A program made the position numbers and the translations under genes. A DNA stretch of 64,000 bases from CADCVT01 sp036389485 (GTDB lineage: Bacteria > Actinomycetota > Thermoleophilia > Solirubrobacterales > Solirubrobacteraceae), in NCBI GenBank assembly GCA_036389485.1, contig DASVPR010000039.1:62001-126000 (forward strand), in the 5' to 3' direction. Below the pieces are notes generated by a model, which saw only the letters and a list, made by a program, of their open reading frames with translations, did no database searches and had not been told where the DNA came from. Shown piece after piece: positions 17,898 to 28,059 of the stretch. Each line of letters begins with the position of its first letter. Position 1 is the stretch's first letter.

Positions 17898-18503
17898 ATG
17901 CCTCGCCGCTCCGCAGCCGCCGTGACCGCCAGCCGCGAGAGGACGATCGCCTCGGCGGTCGACCTCGCCTCGGTCGAGGGCCTGGAGGGCCTGACGATCG
18001 GCCGCCTCGCCGGCGACCTCGGCATGAGCAAGAGCGGCCTGATCGGCCGGTTCGGCGACAAGGAGGCGATGCAGGCCGCGGTCCTCGAAGCCGCCATCGC
18101 GCGCTTCACCGAGACGGTCTGGCTCCGCGCGCAGGACGCCGAGCCGGGCCTGCCCCGCCTCGAGGCGATCATCGACCGCTGGATCGACCACCTCCGCGGC
18201 GAGGTCTTCCCCGGCGGCTGCTTCGTCACGACCGCGAGCGTCGAGTACGACGCGCGGCCCGGCCCGCTCCGCGCCGCGACCGCCAGAGCCGTCCGGCGCT
18301 GGCTGTCGGCTCTGGAGCACGAGATACGTCAGGCGATCGCCAACGGCGACCTCGCAGCCGACCGCGACGCGGCCGACATCGCCTTCGAGCTGCACTCCCT
18401 GGCGTCAGGCGGAAGCGTGGCCGCCCGCCTCACCGATGACCCGACAGGACTCGACCGAACCCGCGCGGCGATGCGCCGCGCGGCCGGGCTCGAGACGACC
18501 TAG
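17898..18503 (+). CDS. TetR-family transcriptional regulator
   Basis: A 201-residue regulator with an N-terminal helix-turn-helix (LTIGRLAGDLGMSKSGLIGRF) in residues 30-60 and a C-terminal ligand domain with EVFPGGCFVTTASVEYDARPG, as in the TetR_C_6/YcdC-like group. It probably represses itself and the divergent hydrolase through the palindrome between them. Its final codons and stop (AAGLETT*) lie inside a 30-bp sequence that recurs exactly 1318 bp downstream at the end of pilC. Confidence 0.9.
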   Translation: MPRRSAAAVTASRERTIASAVDLASVEGLEGLTIGRLAGDLGMSKSGLIGRFGDKEAMQAAVLEAAIARFTETVWLRAQDAEPGLPRLEAIIDRWIDHLRGEVFPGGCFVTTASVEYDARPGPLRAATARAVRRWLSALEHEIRQAIANGDLAADRDAADIAFELHSLASGGSVAARLTDDPTGLDRTRAAMRRAAGLETT

Positions 18504-18505
18504 CG
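18476..18505. repeat. 30-bp direct repeat, left copy
   Basis: Thirty bases, from CCGCGCGGCC through GAGACGACCTAGCG, covering the last codons of tetR and its stop. An identical copy lies at 19794-19823. Together they bracket 1288 bp holding one secreted-protein gene and its terminators. The match was read base by base; the flanks differ on both sides. Confidence 0.93.
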
Positions 18506-18517
18506 ACCACCACGAGC

Positions 18518-18571
18518 CCTCGGCGCTCGGGCCGAGGACCGTCGGTGGGCAGGCGCAGCCCGCCCACCGAC
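18518..18571 (-). terminator. Tandem hairpins after the PASTA-protein gene
   Basis: Thirteen bases past the stop of the minus-strand gene lies GTCGGTGGGC (18541-18550) paired with GCCCACCGAC (18562-18571), a 10-bp stem with an 11-base loop. A second stem, CCTCGGC/GCCGAGG, follows at 18518-18537. No U-run is evident, so this may be a GC-rich actinobacterial-style terminator or an mRNA 3' protector. Confidence 0.6.
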
Positions 18572-18583
18572 CTCGTCGAGCCT

Positions 18584-19579
18584 TTACCGCACGTCGTCCG
18601 CGCTGTTGATCAGGTGGGCCGCTGCCGGGAGCGGGTTCGACGCGGCATGCGCCTTCCGCCGAGCGCGCCGCGGGCGCTTCCCGACCGTGATGTTCACGAC
18701 GGCACCGCCGGCGAGAGTGGCGCCGCGGCCGGGCGAGCTCTTCATCACGCGGTTCGCGAACGTACGCGACGCGCGCCGCTTTGTTGCGCCGAGCAAACAC
18801 CCGGCCGCGGCAAGACGCTTACGCGCGACCCCGACCGTCAGGCCCTTGAGGTTCGGCACGACACAATCGCGCGTCTTCGGCGCTGTATCGACCACTGCGG
18901 GCGGCGTTGCCGGTGGCGCCGACGCGACCGGGGGTTCAGCCGGAGCGGCCGCAGGTGGCGGCGCAGACTGAGAGCTGAACTCAGCAAGGAACGGAACCGT
19001 CGGCAACCCCGCGTTGGGCGCAAAATCGAAGTAGCTGTTGCCGGTGCTCGAGCTCTTCCAACTCGTCCCGCCGGCGACGTGGAACGTCGTGCCGCCCACG
19101 GAGTCGAAGTCGCTCAGGTTCACAGTCGTCGCGAACGCGCCGGCCGCTGGAACCTGCTTGAAGACGTCAAAATCGTCGGTCGTGGGGTTGTACCGTGCGA
19201 GCCCGGCCGATCCGCTCCCAAGAAGCGAGATCGCGTACTCGGCACCCTTGAACCCGCTCGGGTTGCCGGTCGCCTCGTTCCCGTCCGTGTCGAGGAACCA
19301 GACGGCGCCCTCGCTCTCGAGCATGAAGTCTTGATCCGTGACGTACCGCAGCGTGAGGGTGCATGAGCCGTCGGTCGCGATCTGGCCCATCACGACGTCG
19401 GGCGCCAGGTCGTTCGCGTCCGCAATCGAGTCGTCGAAGCTGATGCTCTTGGGAGTCGAACTGACGCACGGCGCAGCGCTCGCCGGTACGGCCGATGCCA
19501 GGCCTGCGAGAACGGCGGCGGCCGGCACAAGGGCGCGGAAGAGTGCGCGCGGGCTAGACGCGCGGCGATGATGATCCAC
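18584..19579 (-). CDS. Secreted protein with C-terminal PASTA domain
   Basis: A 331-residue exported protein with signal peptide ALVPAAAVLAGLASAVPASA. Residues about 35-205 form an unrecognised beta-rich domain (FLDTDGNEATGNPSGFKGAEY resembles metal-binding DxDGN loops, split here). An Ala/Pro linker leads to one PASTA domain: VVPNLKGLTVGVARKRLAAAG, then GAVVNITVGK. PASTA binds peptidoglycan-like ligands, so cell-wall association is likely. The GTG start is fixed by GGAGG 6 bases upstream. Codon choice is less GC-biased than the neighbours, and the gene sits between 30-bp direct repeats, which suggests it was acquired. Confidence 0.85.
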   Translation of the reverse strand: MDHHRRASSPRALFRALVPAAAVLAGLASAVPASAAPCVSSTPKSISFDDSIADANDLAPDVVMGQIATDGSCTLTLRYVTDQDFMLESEGAVWFLDTDGNEATGNPSGFKGAEYAISLLGSGSAGLARYNPTTDDFDVFKQVPAAGAFATTVNLSDFDSVGGTTFHVAGGTSWKSSSTGNSYFDFAPNAGLPTVPFLAEFSSQSAPPPAAAPAEPPVASAPPATPPAVVDTAPKTRDCVVPNLKGLTVGVARKRLAAAGCLLGATKRRASRTFANRVMKSSPGRGATLAGGAVVNITVGKRPRRARRKAHAASNPLPAAAHLINSADDVR

Positions 19580-19747
19580 CTAGACCTCCAGGAAGTCGAG
19601 GCCCCGCGTCCTGCGGAACTCGCGACGGGTTATCTCGAGCCGTCCGCCATGAGGCTCAATCGTTGAGCGCGCCTTGTGCGCTCATCTCTCCATCGGCAGG
19701 GACCTGCCCGCGCCTTGAACCGTTTTGGGTGGGCTGCCGGGAACGAG
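19580..19747 (-). other. Long 5' leader with stem-loops, unassigned
   Basis: Non-coding stretch upstream of the PASTA-protein gene. On the minus strand it can form several short stems: GGCAG/CTGCC, GAGCGC/GCGCTC (7-base loop) and CTCAA/TTGAG, before the GGAGG site. This could be a structured leader, but I cannot match it to a known riboswitch class, and short GC stems arise easily at this base composition. Confidence 0.3.
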
Positions 19748-19770
19748 GGAGCCTCGCGTTGCGAGGCTCC
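19748..19770 (-). terminator. Hairpin downstream of pilC
   Basis: GGAGCCTCGC and GCGAGGCTCC form a perfect 10-bp stem with a GTT loop, 47 bases beyond the pilC stop. It probably ends the pilT-pilC transcript. It lies within the segment bracketed by the direct repeats, so it may have come with the inserted gene. Confidence 0.65.
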
Positions 19771-19793
19771 TCTGCACGGCTACGAGAGTCTGC

Positions 19794-19823
19794 CCGCGCG
19801 GCCGGGCTCGAGACGACCTAGCG
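19794..19823. repeat. 30-bp direct repeat, right copy
   Basis: Exact second copy of the 30 bases at the tetR 3' end. Here its last bases include the pilC stop (CTA on the plus strand) and final Arg codon, because the repeat contains the palindromic CTAG that serves as a stop on both strands. Confidence 0.93.
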
Positions 19824-21032
19824 GATCTGGTCGTACACCTTGAACATCGGCATGTACATGGCGATGATGATGAAGCCGACGATGGCGCCGACGATGACGA
19901 TCATCAGCGGCTCGAGGATCGACGTCAGCGACTTCACCGCCGCCTCGACCTGGTCCTCGTAGAAGTCGGCCACCTTCGACAGCATCGTGTCGAGGGCGCC
20001 GGTCTCCTCGCCCACGCCGATCATGTGCGTGACCATCGTCGGGAAGACCGCGGCCTCCTTCAGGGGCGCCGCGATCGTGCCGCCGCGCTTGACGTTCTCG
20101 ATCACGTCGATCATCGCCTTCTCGACCACCCAGTTGCCCGCCGTCTTGCCGGTGATGTCGAGCGCCTGCAGCAGCGGCACGCCCGCGGTGGTCAGAGCGG
20201 ACAGCGTCCGGGACCAGCGGGCCAGCGCGACCTTCTGCACGATCGTCCCGATCTTGAACGGGAACTTCAGGCGGATCGTGTCCCACTGCTTGTGGCCCTG
20301 CTCGGACGCCTTCCACTTCTTGAAGCCGACGACCAGCAGCACGGCGCCCGCGATCCCGATGTACCAGCGCGCCGTGAGGAAGTCCGAGATGCTGACCGTG
20401 ATCTTCGTGATGAGCGGAAGCTCGCCGCCGAAGTCCTTGAAGATCTTCTCGAAGACCGGCACGAGGAACACCATCAGGGCGACGAGCACGATGCCGGCGA
20501 ACGACATGATCACCGCCGGGTAGACCATCGCGCTCTTGACCTGGCGGCGCAGCGAGTCCTCGGCCTCGATCTGGTCGGCGACGCGCAGCAGCGCGCTCTC
20601 CAGCACACCGCCGGTCTCGCCCGCGCGGGTCATCGCGACGAACAGCCCGTTGAAGACCTTGGGATGACGCTCCAGAGCGTCGGACAGAGGCAGGCCTGCC
20701 TCGACGTCCTTGCGCACCTTCGTGAGCGTCTCGGCGAGCGGCTTGGACTCCGTCTGGGACTCCAGCACGTAGAGCGCCTTGAGGATCGTCATGCCGGAGC
20801 TGACCATCGTGGCCAGCTGCCGCGTCATGACCGCGATGTCCGGGAGCTTGACCTTGTCCGACCCCGGGAGCTTGATCTCCTTCGACGTCTTCTTGTCGGC
20901 GATGTCGAGGACGATCAGCCCGCGCTGCTTGAGCTGGTCGGCGACGTGCTGCTTCGACTCCGCCTCGACCTCACCCTTGGCCTGGCGGCCGGTGAGGTCC
21001 ATCGCCTTGAAGACGTAGGTCGTGGCGCTCAT
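19818..21032 (-). CDS. pilC: PilC/GspF-type inner-membrane platform protein
   Basis: A 404-residue type II secretion/type IV pilus platform protein with two T2SSF domains. Each has the family layout of a cytoplasmic helical bundle and flanking membrane helices: the first includes MTRQLATMVSSGMTILKAL and AMVYPAVIMSFAGIVLVALM, the second ALARWSRTLSALTTAGVPLL and LEPLMIVIVGAIVGFIIIAM. It anchors pilus assembly between the ATPases and pilins. The start overlaps the pilT stop by 4 bases (ATGA). The stop sits in a 30-bp repeat shared with tetR. Confidence 0.95.
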   Translation of the reverse strand: MSATTYVFKAMDLTGRQAKGEVEAESKQHVADQLKQRGLIVLDIADKKTSKEIKLPGSDKVKLPDIAVMTRQLATMVSSGMTILKALYVLESQTESKPLAETLTKVRKDVEAGLPLSDALERHPKVFNGLFVAMTRAGETGGVLESALLRVADQIEAEDSLRRQVKSAMVYPAVIMSFAGIVLVALMVFLVPVFEKIFKDFGGELPLITKITVSISDFLTARWYIGIAGAVLLVVGFKKWKASEQGHKQWDTIRLKFPFKIGTIVQKVALARWSRTLSALTTAGVPLLQALDITGKTAGNWVVEKAMIDVIENVKRGGTIAAPLKEAAVFPTMVTHMIGVGEETGALDTMLSKVADFYEDQVEAAVKSLTSILEPLMIVIVGAIVGFIIIAMYMPMFKVYDQIR

Positions 21033-22108
21033 GCCGCCATCAGCCCGGCGCCCATCAGGCGCCGCAGCTCATCCGGGTGCGAGGAGCGCTGCTCGGCGAG
21101 CTTCTGCGAGATCTTGCCCTGGCGGACGAGCATCGCGAGCGCGGCGTCCATCGTCTGCATCCCGGACTGCGAGCCGGTCTGCATGACGGACATGATCTGG
21201 TGCGTCTTGCCCTCGCGGATCAGGTTGCGGACCGCGGCGGTCGGGATGAGCACCTCGCAGGCCGCGATGCGGCCCGCGCCGTCGGACGTCGGCAGCAGCG
21301 TCTGGCAGACGACCCCCTGCAGCGCGACCGACAGCTGCACGCGGACCTGCTGCTGCTGCTCGGGCGGGAAGACGTCGATGATGCGGTCGATCGTCTGCGG
21401 CGCGTCCTGCGTGTGGAGCGTGGCGAACACGAGGTGGCCGGTCTCCGCCGCGGTGAGCGCGGTGCCGATCGTCTCGAGGTCGCGCATCTCGCCGACGAGG
21501 ATCACGTCGGGGTCCTGGCGCAGCGCGGCCTTCAGGGCGGCGGCGAAGGACTGCGCGTCGGAGCCCAGCTCGCGCTGGTTGACGATGCACTTCTTGTGCG
21601 GGTGCAGGAACTCGATCGGGTCCTCGATCGTGAGGATGTGGTCCTCGCGCGTGCGGTTGATCGAGTCGAGGATCGCCGCCAGCGACGTCGACTTGCCGGA
21701 GCCCGTCGGCCCGGTGACGAGCACGAGGCCGCGGGGCTTGTGGACGAAGTCGTGGCAGACCGACGGCAGGCCGAGGTCGTCGATCGACTTGATCTCGAAC
21801 GGGATCAGGCGGAACGCGGCGCTGATCGCGGACCGCTGCAGGTACGCGTTGACGCGGAAGCGCGCGACGTTCGGGATCGCGTAGGCGAAGTCCAGCTGCC
21901 AGTCGGTCTCGAGCCGCTGGCGCTGATCGTTCGTGAGGATCGAGTAGATGACCTCGCGCGTGTCCGTCGGCGTCAGGACGGGATAGTCCTCGAGCTTCAC
22001 CAACCGCCCGCGGACGCGGACCATCGGATGGGAGCCCGCGGTGATGTGGAGGTCGGACGCATTGCGCTCGAGGACCTCCAGGAGCAGATCGGCGAAGTCG
22101 AAGTGCAT
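21029..22108 (-). CDS. pilT: PilT-type pilus retraction ATPase
   Basis: A 359-residue hexameric ATPase. Walker A is GPTGSGKS, Walker B DVILVGEMRD, the His box HLVFATLHT, and the retraction-specific AVRNLIREGK motif is present near residue 285. These features separate PilT from PilB. It powers pilus disassembly and, in competent bacteria, DNA uptake. It is transcribed with pilC through a 4-base overlap and is divergent from ftsH. Confidence 0.95.
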   Translation of the reverse strand: MHFDFADLLLEVLERNASDLHITAGSHPMVRVRGRLVKLEDYPVLTPTDTREVIYSILTNDQRQRLETDWQLDFAYAIPNVARFRVNAYLQRSAISAAFRLIPFEIKSIDDLGLPSVCHDFVHKPRGLVLVTGPTGSGKSTSLAAILDSINRTREDHILTIEDPIEFLHPHKKCIVNQRELGSDAQSFAAALKAALRQDPDVILVGEMRDLETIGTALTAAETGHLVFATLHTQDAPQTIDRIIDVFPPEQQQQVRVQLSVALQGVVCQTLLPTSDGAGRIAACEVLIPTAAVRNLIREGKTHQIMSVMQTGSQSGMQTMDAALAMLVRQGKISQKLAEQRSSHPDELRRLMGAGLMAA

Positions 22109-22201
22109 GGCTGCCCGGTCATCGGCCGCGCACGCGCGCGCTGGACGGGTCTTCGACGCCCCGTGGACCTATGTCGGACCTGCGACACTGACCCGAATCC
22201 C

Positions 22202-24247
22202 ATGGAAGAGCCCACCAGACGCGCCCCCGAGAAGCCGGACAAGCAGCCGTGGCGGGTCGAAGGCGCCCGCGACGGCGCGCCCGACGGCGGCGACAGGCCC
22301 GGCGCGCCCGGCGGCGCCGGCGGGCCCGGCCGGCCGCGGATCCGCTTCCCGCGCTGGCTGCTCTGGCTGACGGCCGGCCTGCTGCTGCTGAACTTCATCA
22401 TCGCCTCGCGCGTCCCGGACGACGGCGGGCGCGAGCAGGTGCCGTTCTCGACCTTCCAGGACCAGGTGGAGAAGGGGAACGTCACCGAGGTCAACGCGCA
22501 GGGCGACGTCGTGCAGGGCGAGTTCCGGGCCGCCGTGGACTCCCCCACGGACGACGACAAGGACGGCGAGAAGAAGTTCGAGACCACGCTGCCGGCCTTC
22601 GTGGACAGCGAGGGCCTCTCGAAGCTGCTGGAGGAGAAGAACGTGCAGGTCAACGCGCGGCCGATCGACGAGGGCCGCTCGTTCCTGGCCGAGATCCTGT
22701 TGTTCTTCGGGCCGACGCTGCTGATCATCGGCGGCTTCATCTTCCTGATGCGCCGGGCCGCGGGCGGCGCCGGCGGCGCGCTGACCGGTCTGGGCCGGTC
22801 GAAGGCCAAGCGTTATGACGCCACGGCGCAGCGGACGACGTTCGAGGACGTCGCCGGCATCGAGGAGGCCGAGGAGGAGCTGGTCGAGATCGTCGACTTC
22901 CTCAAGAACCCGGACCGCTACCGCCGGCTCGGCGCGATGATCCCCAAGGGCGTGCTGCTGAGCGGGCCGCCCGGGACCGGCAAGACGCTCCTGGCGCGGG
23001 CGGTCGCCGGCGAGGCGGACGTCCCGTTCTTCTCGCTCTCGGCCTCCGAGTTCATCGAGATGGTCGTGGGCGTCGGCGCCTCGCGCGTGCGGGACCTGTT
23101 CGAGAACGCCAAGAAGGCCGCGCCGGCGATCATCTTCATCGACGAGCTCGACGCGATCGGGCGCTCGCGCGGCGGGCCGGGCGGCAACCTCGGCGGGCAC
23201 GACGAGCGCGAGCAGACGCTCAACCAGATCCTGACCGAGATGGACGGCTTCACGGGGTCGGAGGGCGTGATCGTGCTGGCCGCGACCAACCGGCCCGAGA
23301 TCCTCGACCAGGCGCTGCTGCGCCCCGGGCGGTTCGACCGGCGGGTCGCGGTCTCGCCGCCGGACAAGGACGGCCGCAAGCACATCCTCGAGGTGCACAC
23401 GCGCGGGAAGCCGATCGACCCCGAGGTCGACCTGGGCTCGATCGCGGCCTCGACGCCGGGGATGGTGGGCGCCGACCTGCGCAACCTCGTCAACGAAGCC
23501 GCGCTGTCCGCCGCGCGGCGCAACGACGACACGATCAAGATCGCCGACTTCACGAACTCGCTGGAGCGGATCGTGCTCGGCGCCGAGCGGCGGATCACGA
23601 TCTCGGCGGACGAGCGCGAGCGCACGGCGTACCACGAGTCCGGCCACGCCGTGCTCGGGATGCTCGAGGAGGGCGCGGACCCCGTTCGCAAGGTGTCGAT
23701 CGTCCCGCGCGGGCGCGCGCTCGGCGTGACGTTCCAGTCGCCCGAGGCCGACCGCTACGGCTACGACGCGAAGTACCTGCGCGGGAGGATCGTGGGCGCG
23801 CTGGGCGGGCGCGCGGCGGAGGAGCTCGTGTACGGGAACGTCACGACCGGCGCCGAATCGGATCTGGAGCAGGTGACCGCGATCGCCCGCCAGATGGTGG
23901 GCCGCTGGGGCATGTCGGACCGGATCGGCCTCGTGTCGGTGCTGCCCGGCCCGGCCGACGACCCCATGTTCTTCCCGGGGACGAACGGCGGCCCCTCGGA
24001 GGCGACGCGCGAGCTCGTCGACGAGGAGGTCCGCAAGATCGTCGACGAGTGCTACGAAGCCGCCCTCAACCGCCTGCGCGAGAACCGCGACCGGCTCGAG
24101 GCGCTCGCGCAGACGCTGCTCGAGCACGAGACGCTCGACGAGGAGGCGGCATACCGCGCCGCCGGCTTCGATCGCAAGCCCCCCGCCGCCGAGAAGGGCC
24201 GAGCGCCCGACCTCGATCCGGTCCCCGCGCCCACCGACGGATCCTGA
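22202..24247 (+). CDS. ftsH: ATP-dependent zinc metalloprotease FtsH
   Basis: A 681-residue AAA+ membrane protease. Two membrane segments (about 51-69 and 161-182) flank an extracytoplasmic domain. The ATPase has Walker A GPPGTGKT (about 255), Walker [12 protein letters not shown] and the second region of homology [20 protein letters not shown]. The zinc site is HESGH (about 478), with the downstream [17 protein letters not shown] helix. It degrades damaged or regulatory membrane proteins. A Gly/Pro-rich cytoplasmic tail of about 45 residues precedes the first helix. It sits between pilT and pilB but on the opposite strand. Confidence 0.97.
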   Translation: MEEPTRRAPEKPDKQPWRVEGARDGAPDGGDRPGAPGGAGGPGRPRIRFPRWLLWLTAGLLLLNFIIASRVPDDGGREQVPFSTFQDQVEKGNVTEVNAQGDVVQGEFRAAVDSPTDDDKDGEKKFETTLPAFVDSEGLSKLLEEKNVQVNARPIDEGRSFLAEILLFFGPTLLIIGGFIFLMRRAAGGAGGALTGLGRSKAKRYDATAQRTTFEDVAGIEEAEEELVEIVDFLKNPDRYRRLGAMIPKGVLLSGPPGTGKTLLARAVAGEADVPFFSLSASEFIEMVVGVGASRVRDLFENAKKAAPAIIFIDELDAIGRSRGGPGGNLGGHDEREQTLNQILTEMDGFTGSEGVIVLAATNRPEILDQALLRPGRFDRRVAVSPPDKDGRKHILEVHTRGKPIDPEVDLGSIAASTPGMVGADLRNLVNEAALSAARRNDDTIKIADFTNSLERIVLGAERRITISADERERTAYHESGHAVLGMLEEGADPVRKVSIVPRGRALGVTFQSPEADRYGYDAKYLRGRIVGALGGRAAEELVYGNVTTGAESDLEQVTAIARQMVGRWGMSDRIGLVSVLPGPADDPMFFPGTNGGPSEATRELVDEEVRKIVDECYEAALNRLRENRDRLEALAQTLLEHETLDEEAAYRAAGFDRKPPAAEKGRAPDLDPVPAPTDGS

Positions 24248-24252
24248 GGGCC

Positions 24253-24330
24253 GCGAGCCGCGCCCTCAGCGACGGGCCACCTTGAATCCGTGCGAGCCGC
24301 GCCCTCAGCGGCCGCCCACCTTGAACCCGC
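24253..24330. repeat. Imperfect 39-bp tandem duplication at a gene end
   Basis: Two adjacent 39-base units (24253-24291, 24292-24330) share GCGAGCCGCGCCCTCAGCG and CCACCTTGAA. On the minus strand each contains a GGATTC/GGGTTC AAG GTG ... CGC TGA end, so the last seven codons and stop of the secreted repeat protein are duplicated just past the real stop. Confidence 0.85.
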
Positions 24331-25471
24331 GCGTCGGGACCCCCGTCGCGGCCGGGTCGTAGACGACCGCGAGCGCGCCCCTCCGCGCGCCCCTCCCCAA
24401 GCGCACCGCGACCGTCCGCGGAGCGGCGGCCGCCGGGACCCGAAGGCGGCCGATCGTGCGGCGGCCGGCGCGGACCAGAATGGTCCCTCGCCCGCGCTCG
24501 GTCCGCTCGACGCCGAGGCGGATGGTCGCGCCGCGGACGCGGATCGTCTTCGCATCGACGATCAGGCCGTCGAGGTCGATCCGCTCGCAGTCGCGCGGTG
24601 GCGGCGGGGCGAGGAGGCGCGGATCGAACATCCGGTCGGTCCCGGGGCCGCAGCGCGCGCGGACGCGGGCGCTGAGGGCGTCGTCGCCGGCTCCGCCGTC
24701 GACGACGCGGCCGGTCAGGTTGTCGTCCCCGCCGCGGCCGGTGACGCGGCTCACGACGCCGGCGTTGCCGAACGGGGCGTGCAGCCCGTTCGGGCCGTCG
24801 TCGCCGCGCAGGACGGTGTCCCCGGAGCCGCTCGAGACGTCCTCGATCCCGGCGAGCCGATCGCCCTCCCCCGGAGCGCCGTCGGGAGCGGGATCGGCGA
24901 GGTCGACGGTGAGCGGCCGCGTGCGCTCCTCGTAGCCCGCGGTGTCGCGGCCCGCGCCGCCGTCGAGGGTGTCGGCCGCGACGGCGTCCCCCTCGTCGCC
25001 GGTCAGGAAGTCGTTCCCGTCGCCGCCGACCAGGACGTCCGGGCCCGCGCCGCCGTCGATCACGTCGCGCGCCGGCGTCCCCGCGATCGCGTCCGCACCG
25101 GGCCCGCCGTCGAGCGCGACGTCGAGCACCGCGCCGGCCGCCCGCGCGTCGATCGCGTCGTCGCCGTCGCCGGCGGCGACCGTCAGCGGCACCGCGCCGG
25201 CGGCCGCGCACCGCACGGCGTCCGCGGCGAGCGCCTCGCATCCCGGGCCGGCGGTCGGAGGCGCGCCCGTGTCGCGCACGACGACGCCGGACCCGTCGCG
25301 CGAGATCGCGATGACGTTCCGCTCCCCCGCGGCTGCGACGACGGTCACCGGCGCGACCGGGCAGTCGATCGCCGGGACGAGCGGGTCGCAGCGGCGCTCG
25401 ACCCGCGCCGCCGAAGCGGGCGCGGCGAGGACCAGCAACAGGACGACCGGGACTACCAGCCAGCGCCGCAT
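24305..25471 (-). CDS. Secreted RTX-like (hemolysin-type) repeat protein
   Basis: A 388-residue exported protein (signal RWLVVPVVLLLVLAAPASA). Residues about 95-290 contain GGxGxDxL/GGxGNDxL-like nonapeptides (DGGPGADAIAG, DGGAGPDVLVGGDGNDFLTG, GRGGDDNLTG, DGGAGDDAL), the calcium-binding beta-roll signature. The C-terminal 90 residues form a basic beta-rich region. No enzyme domain is visible, so it is probably a surface or extracellular protein rather than a toxin. It lies between ftsH (convergent) and pilB upstream, and its 3' end is tandemly duplicated. Confidence 0.8.
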   Translation of the reverse strand: MRRWLVVPVVLLLVLAAPASAARVERRCDPLVPAIDCPVAPVTVVAAAGERNVIAISRDGSGVVVRDTGAPPTAGPGCEALAADAVRCAAAGAVPLTVAAGDGDDAIDARAAGAVLDVALDGGPGADAIAGTPARDVIDGGAGPDVLVGGDGNDFLTGDEGDAVAADTLDGGAGRDTAGYEERTRPLTVDLADPAPDGAPGEGDRLAGIEDVSSGSGDTVLRGDDGPNGLHAPFGNAGVVSRVTGRGGDDNLTGRVVDGGAGDDALSARVRARCGPGTDRMFDPRLLAPPPPRDCERIDLDGLIVDAKTIRVRGATIRLGVERTERGRGTILVRAGRRTIGRLRVPAAAAPRTVAVRLGRGARRGALAVVYDPAATGVPTRGFKVGGR

Positions 25472-25496
25472 CGCTGCGGCAGGGTACGCAGGGCGA

Positions 25497-27257
<1,761 letters not shown>

Positions 27258-27300
27258 AGGTGGACCCCTGGCCCCCTTGTCGGCATCGGGTGCCCGTTCC

Positions 27301-28059
27301 TTAGTGGACGGCTCCTGCGCCTCGGCGCATGGCGTCCAGAGGCGGGTCGATCCCGGTCCAGCGCTGGAAGCTCAGGGCGCCCTGGCGGACGAGGATCTCC
27401 AGGCCGTCGACCGTGCGCGCGCCGGCCCGTTCGGCCCGTTCGATCAGCGCCGTCGGCCCATCCCGATACACGAGATCCACGACCACCTCGAAGCCGCTCG
27501 GGTCCACCTCCACCTCCTCGCCCGGCTTCATCCCGAGCGGGGTGCAGTTCACGAGGCACTCCGCCTCCACGACGTCGTCGACGACCGTCGCATCCCATCC
27601 CCGCGCACGCTCCGGCGTCCGGGCCAGCACCGAGACCTCGGCGCCCGCTCGCCGCAGCGCCCAGACCACCGCGCGTGCGCTGCCCCCCGCGCCGAGGACG
27701 AGCGCGGTGCCTGGCACCGCGCCCAGCGCCGCGATGAACCCTGGGGCATCGGTGTTGTCGGCGTCGATCGTCCCGTCCTCGGTGAAGGTCAGCGTGTTCG
27801 CGGCGCCGATCTCCCTGGCCGTCTGAGTGGCGATGTCGCTCGCCGCGAGCGCCGCCTCCTTGTGGGGGATCGTCACGTTGACGCCGCTGAAGCCCGCGCC
27901 TGGGAGCGCTTTGACCGTCTCCTCGAACAGGTGCGGCGGGATCGGGAGGTGCTGGTAGCGGTGGTCTTCGAGCTTGGTCGCCTCGAAGGCGGCGCGGAAC
28001 ATCGCCGGCGAGCGGCTGTGCGCGACGGGCCAGCCGGCGACGCCGAAGCGCCTAGCCAC
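27301..28059 (-). CDS. aroE: Shikimate dehydrogenase
   Basis: A 252-residue enzyme that reduces 3-dehydroshikimate to shikimate with NADPH. Substrate site residues are in VAHSRSPAMF, the catalytic Lys in NVTIPHKEAAL, and the nucleotide-binding loop is LGAGGSARAVVWAL. It overlaps the mltG stop by 8 bases and precedes pilB by 43 bases, in the alaS-ruvX-mltG-aroE order known from many actinobacteria. Confidence 0.95.
   Translation of the reverse strand: MARRFGVAGWPVAHSRSPAMFRAAFEATKLEDHRYQHLPIPPHLFEETVKALPGAGFSGVNVTIPHKEAALAASDIATQTAREIGAANTLTFTEDGTIDADNTDAPGFIAALGAVPGTALVLGAGGSARAVVWALRRAGAEVSVLARTPERARGWDATVVDDVVEAECLVNCTPLGMKPGEEVEVDPSGFEVVVDLVYRDGPTALIERAERAGARTVDGLEILVRQGALSFQRWTGIDPPLDAMRRGAGAVH

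Larger units (their letters stand above)
18506..19793. mobile_element. Putative insertion between 30-bp direct repeats
   Basis: Between the repeats lies a single gene on the minus strand with its own leader and terminator-like hairpins. Its codons use A/T in third positions more often than the neighbours. Removing this segment plus one repeat copy would leave tetR and pilC convergent and sharing the CTAG stop overlap, a compact arrangement typical of the rest of the window. No integrase or transposase is present, so the mechanism is unknown; site-specific cassette insertion or recombination-driven acquisition are possible. Confidence 0.5.

Noticed and set aside
19580..19747. Known riboswitch (c-di-GMP or c-di-AMP type)
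   Set aside because: Conserved core sequences of these classes could not be found in the leader.
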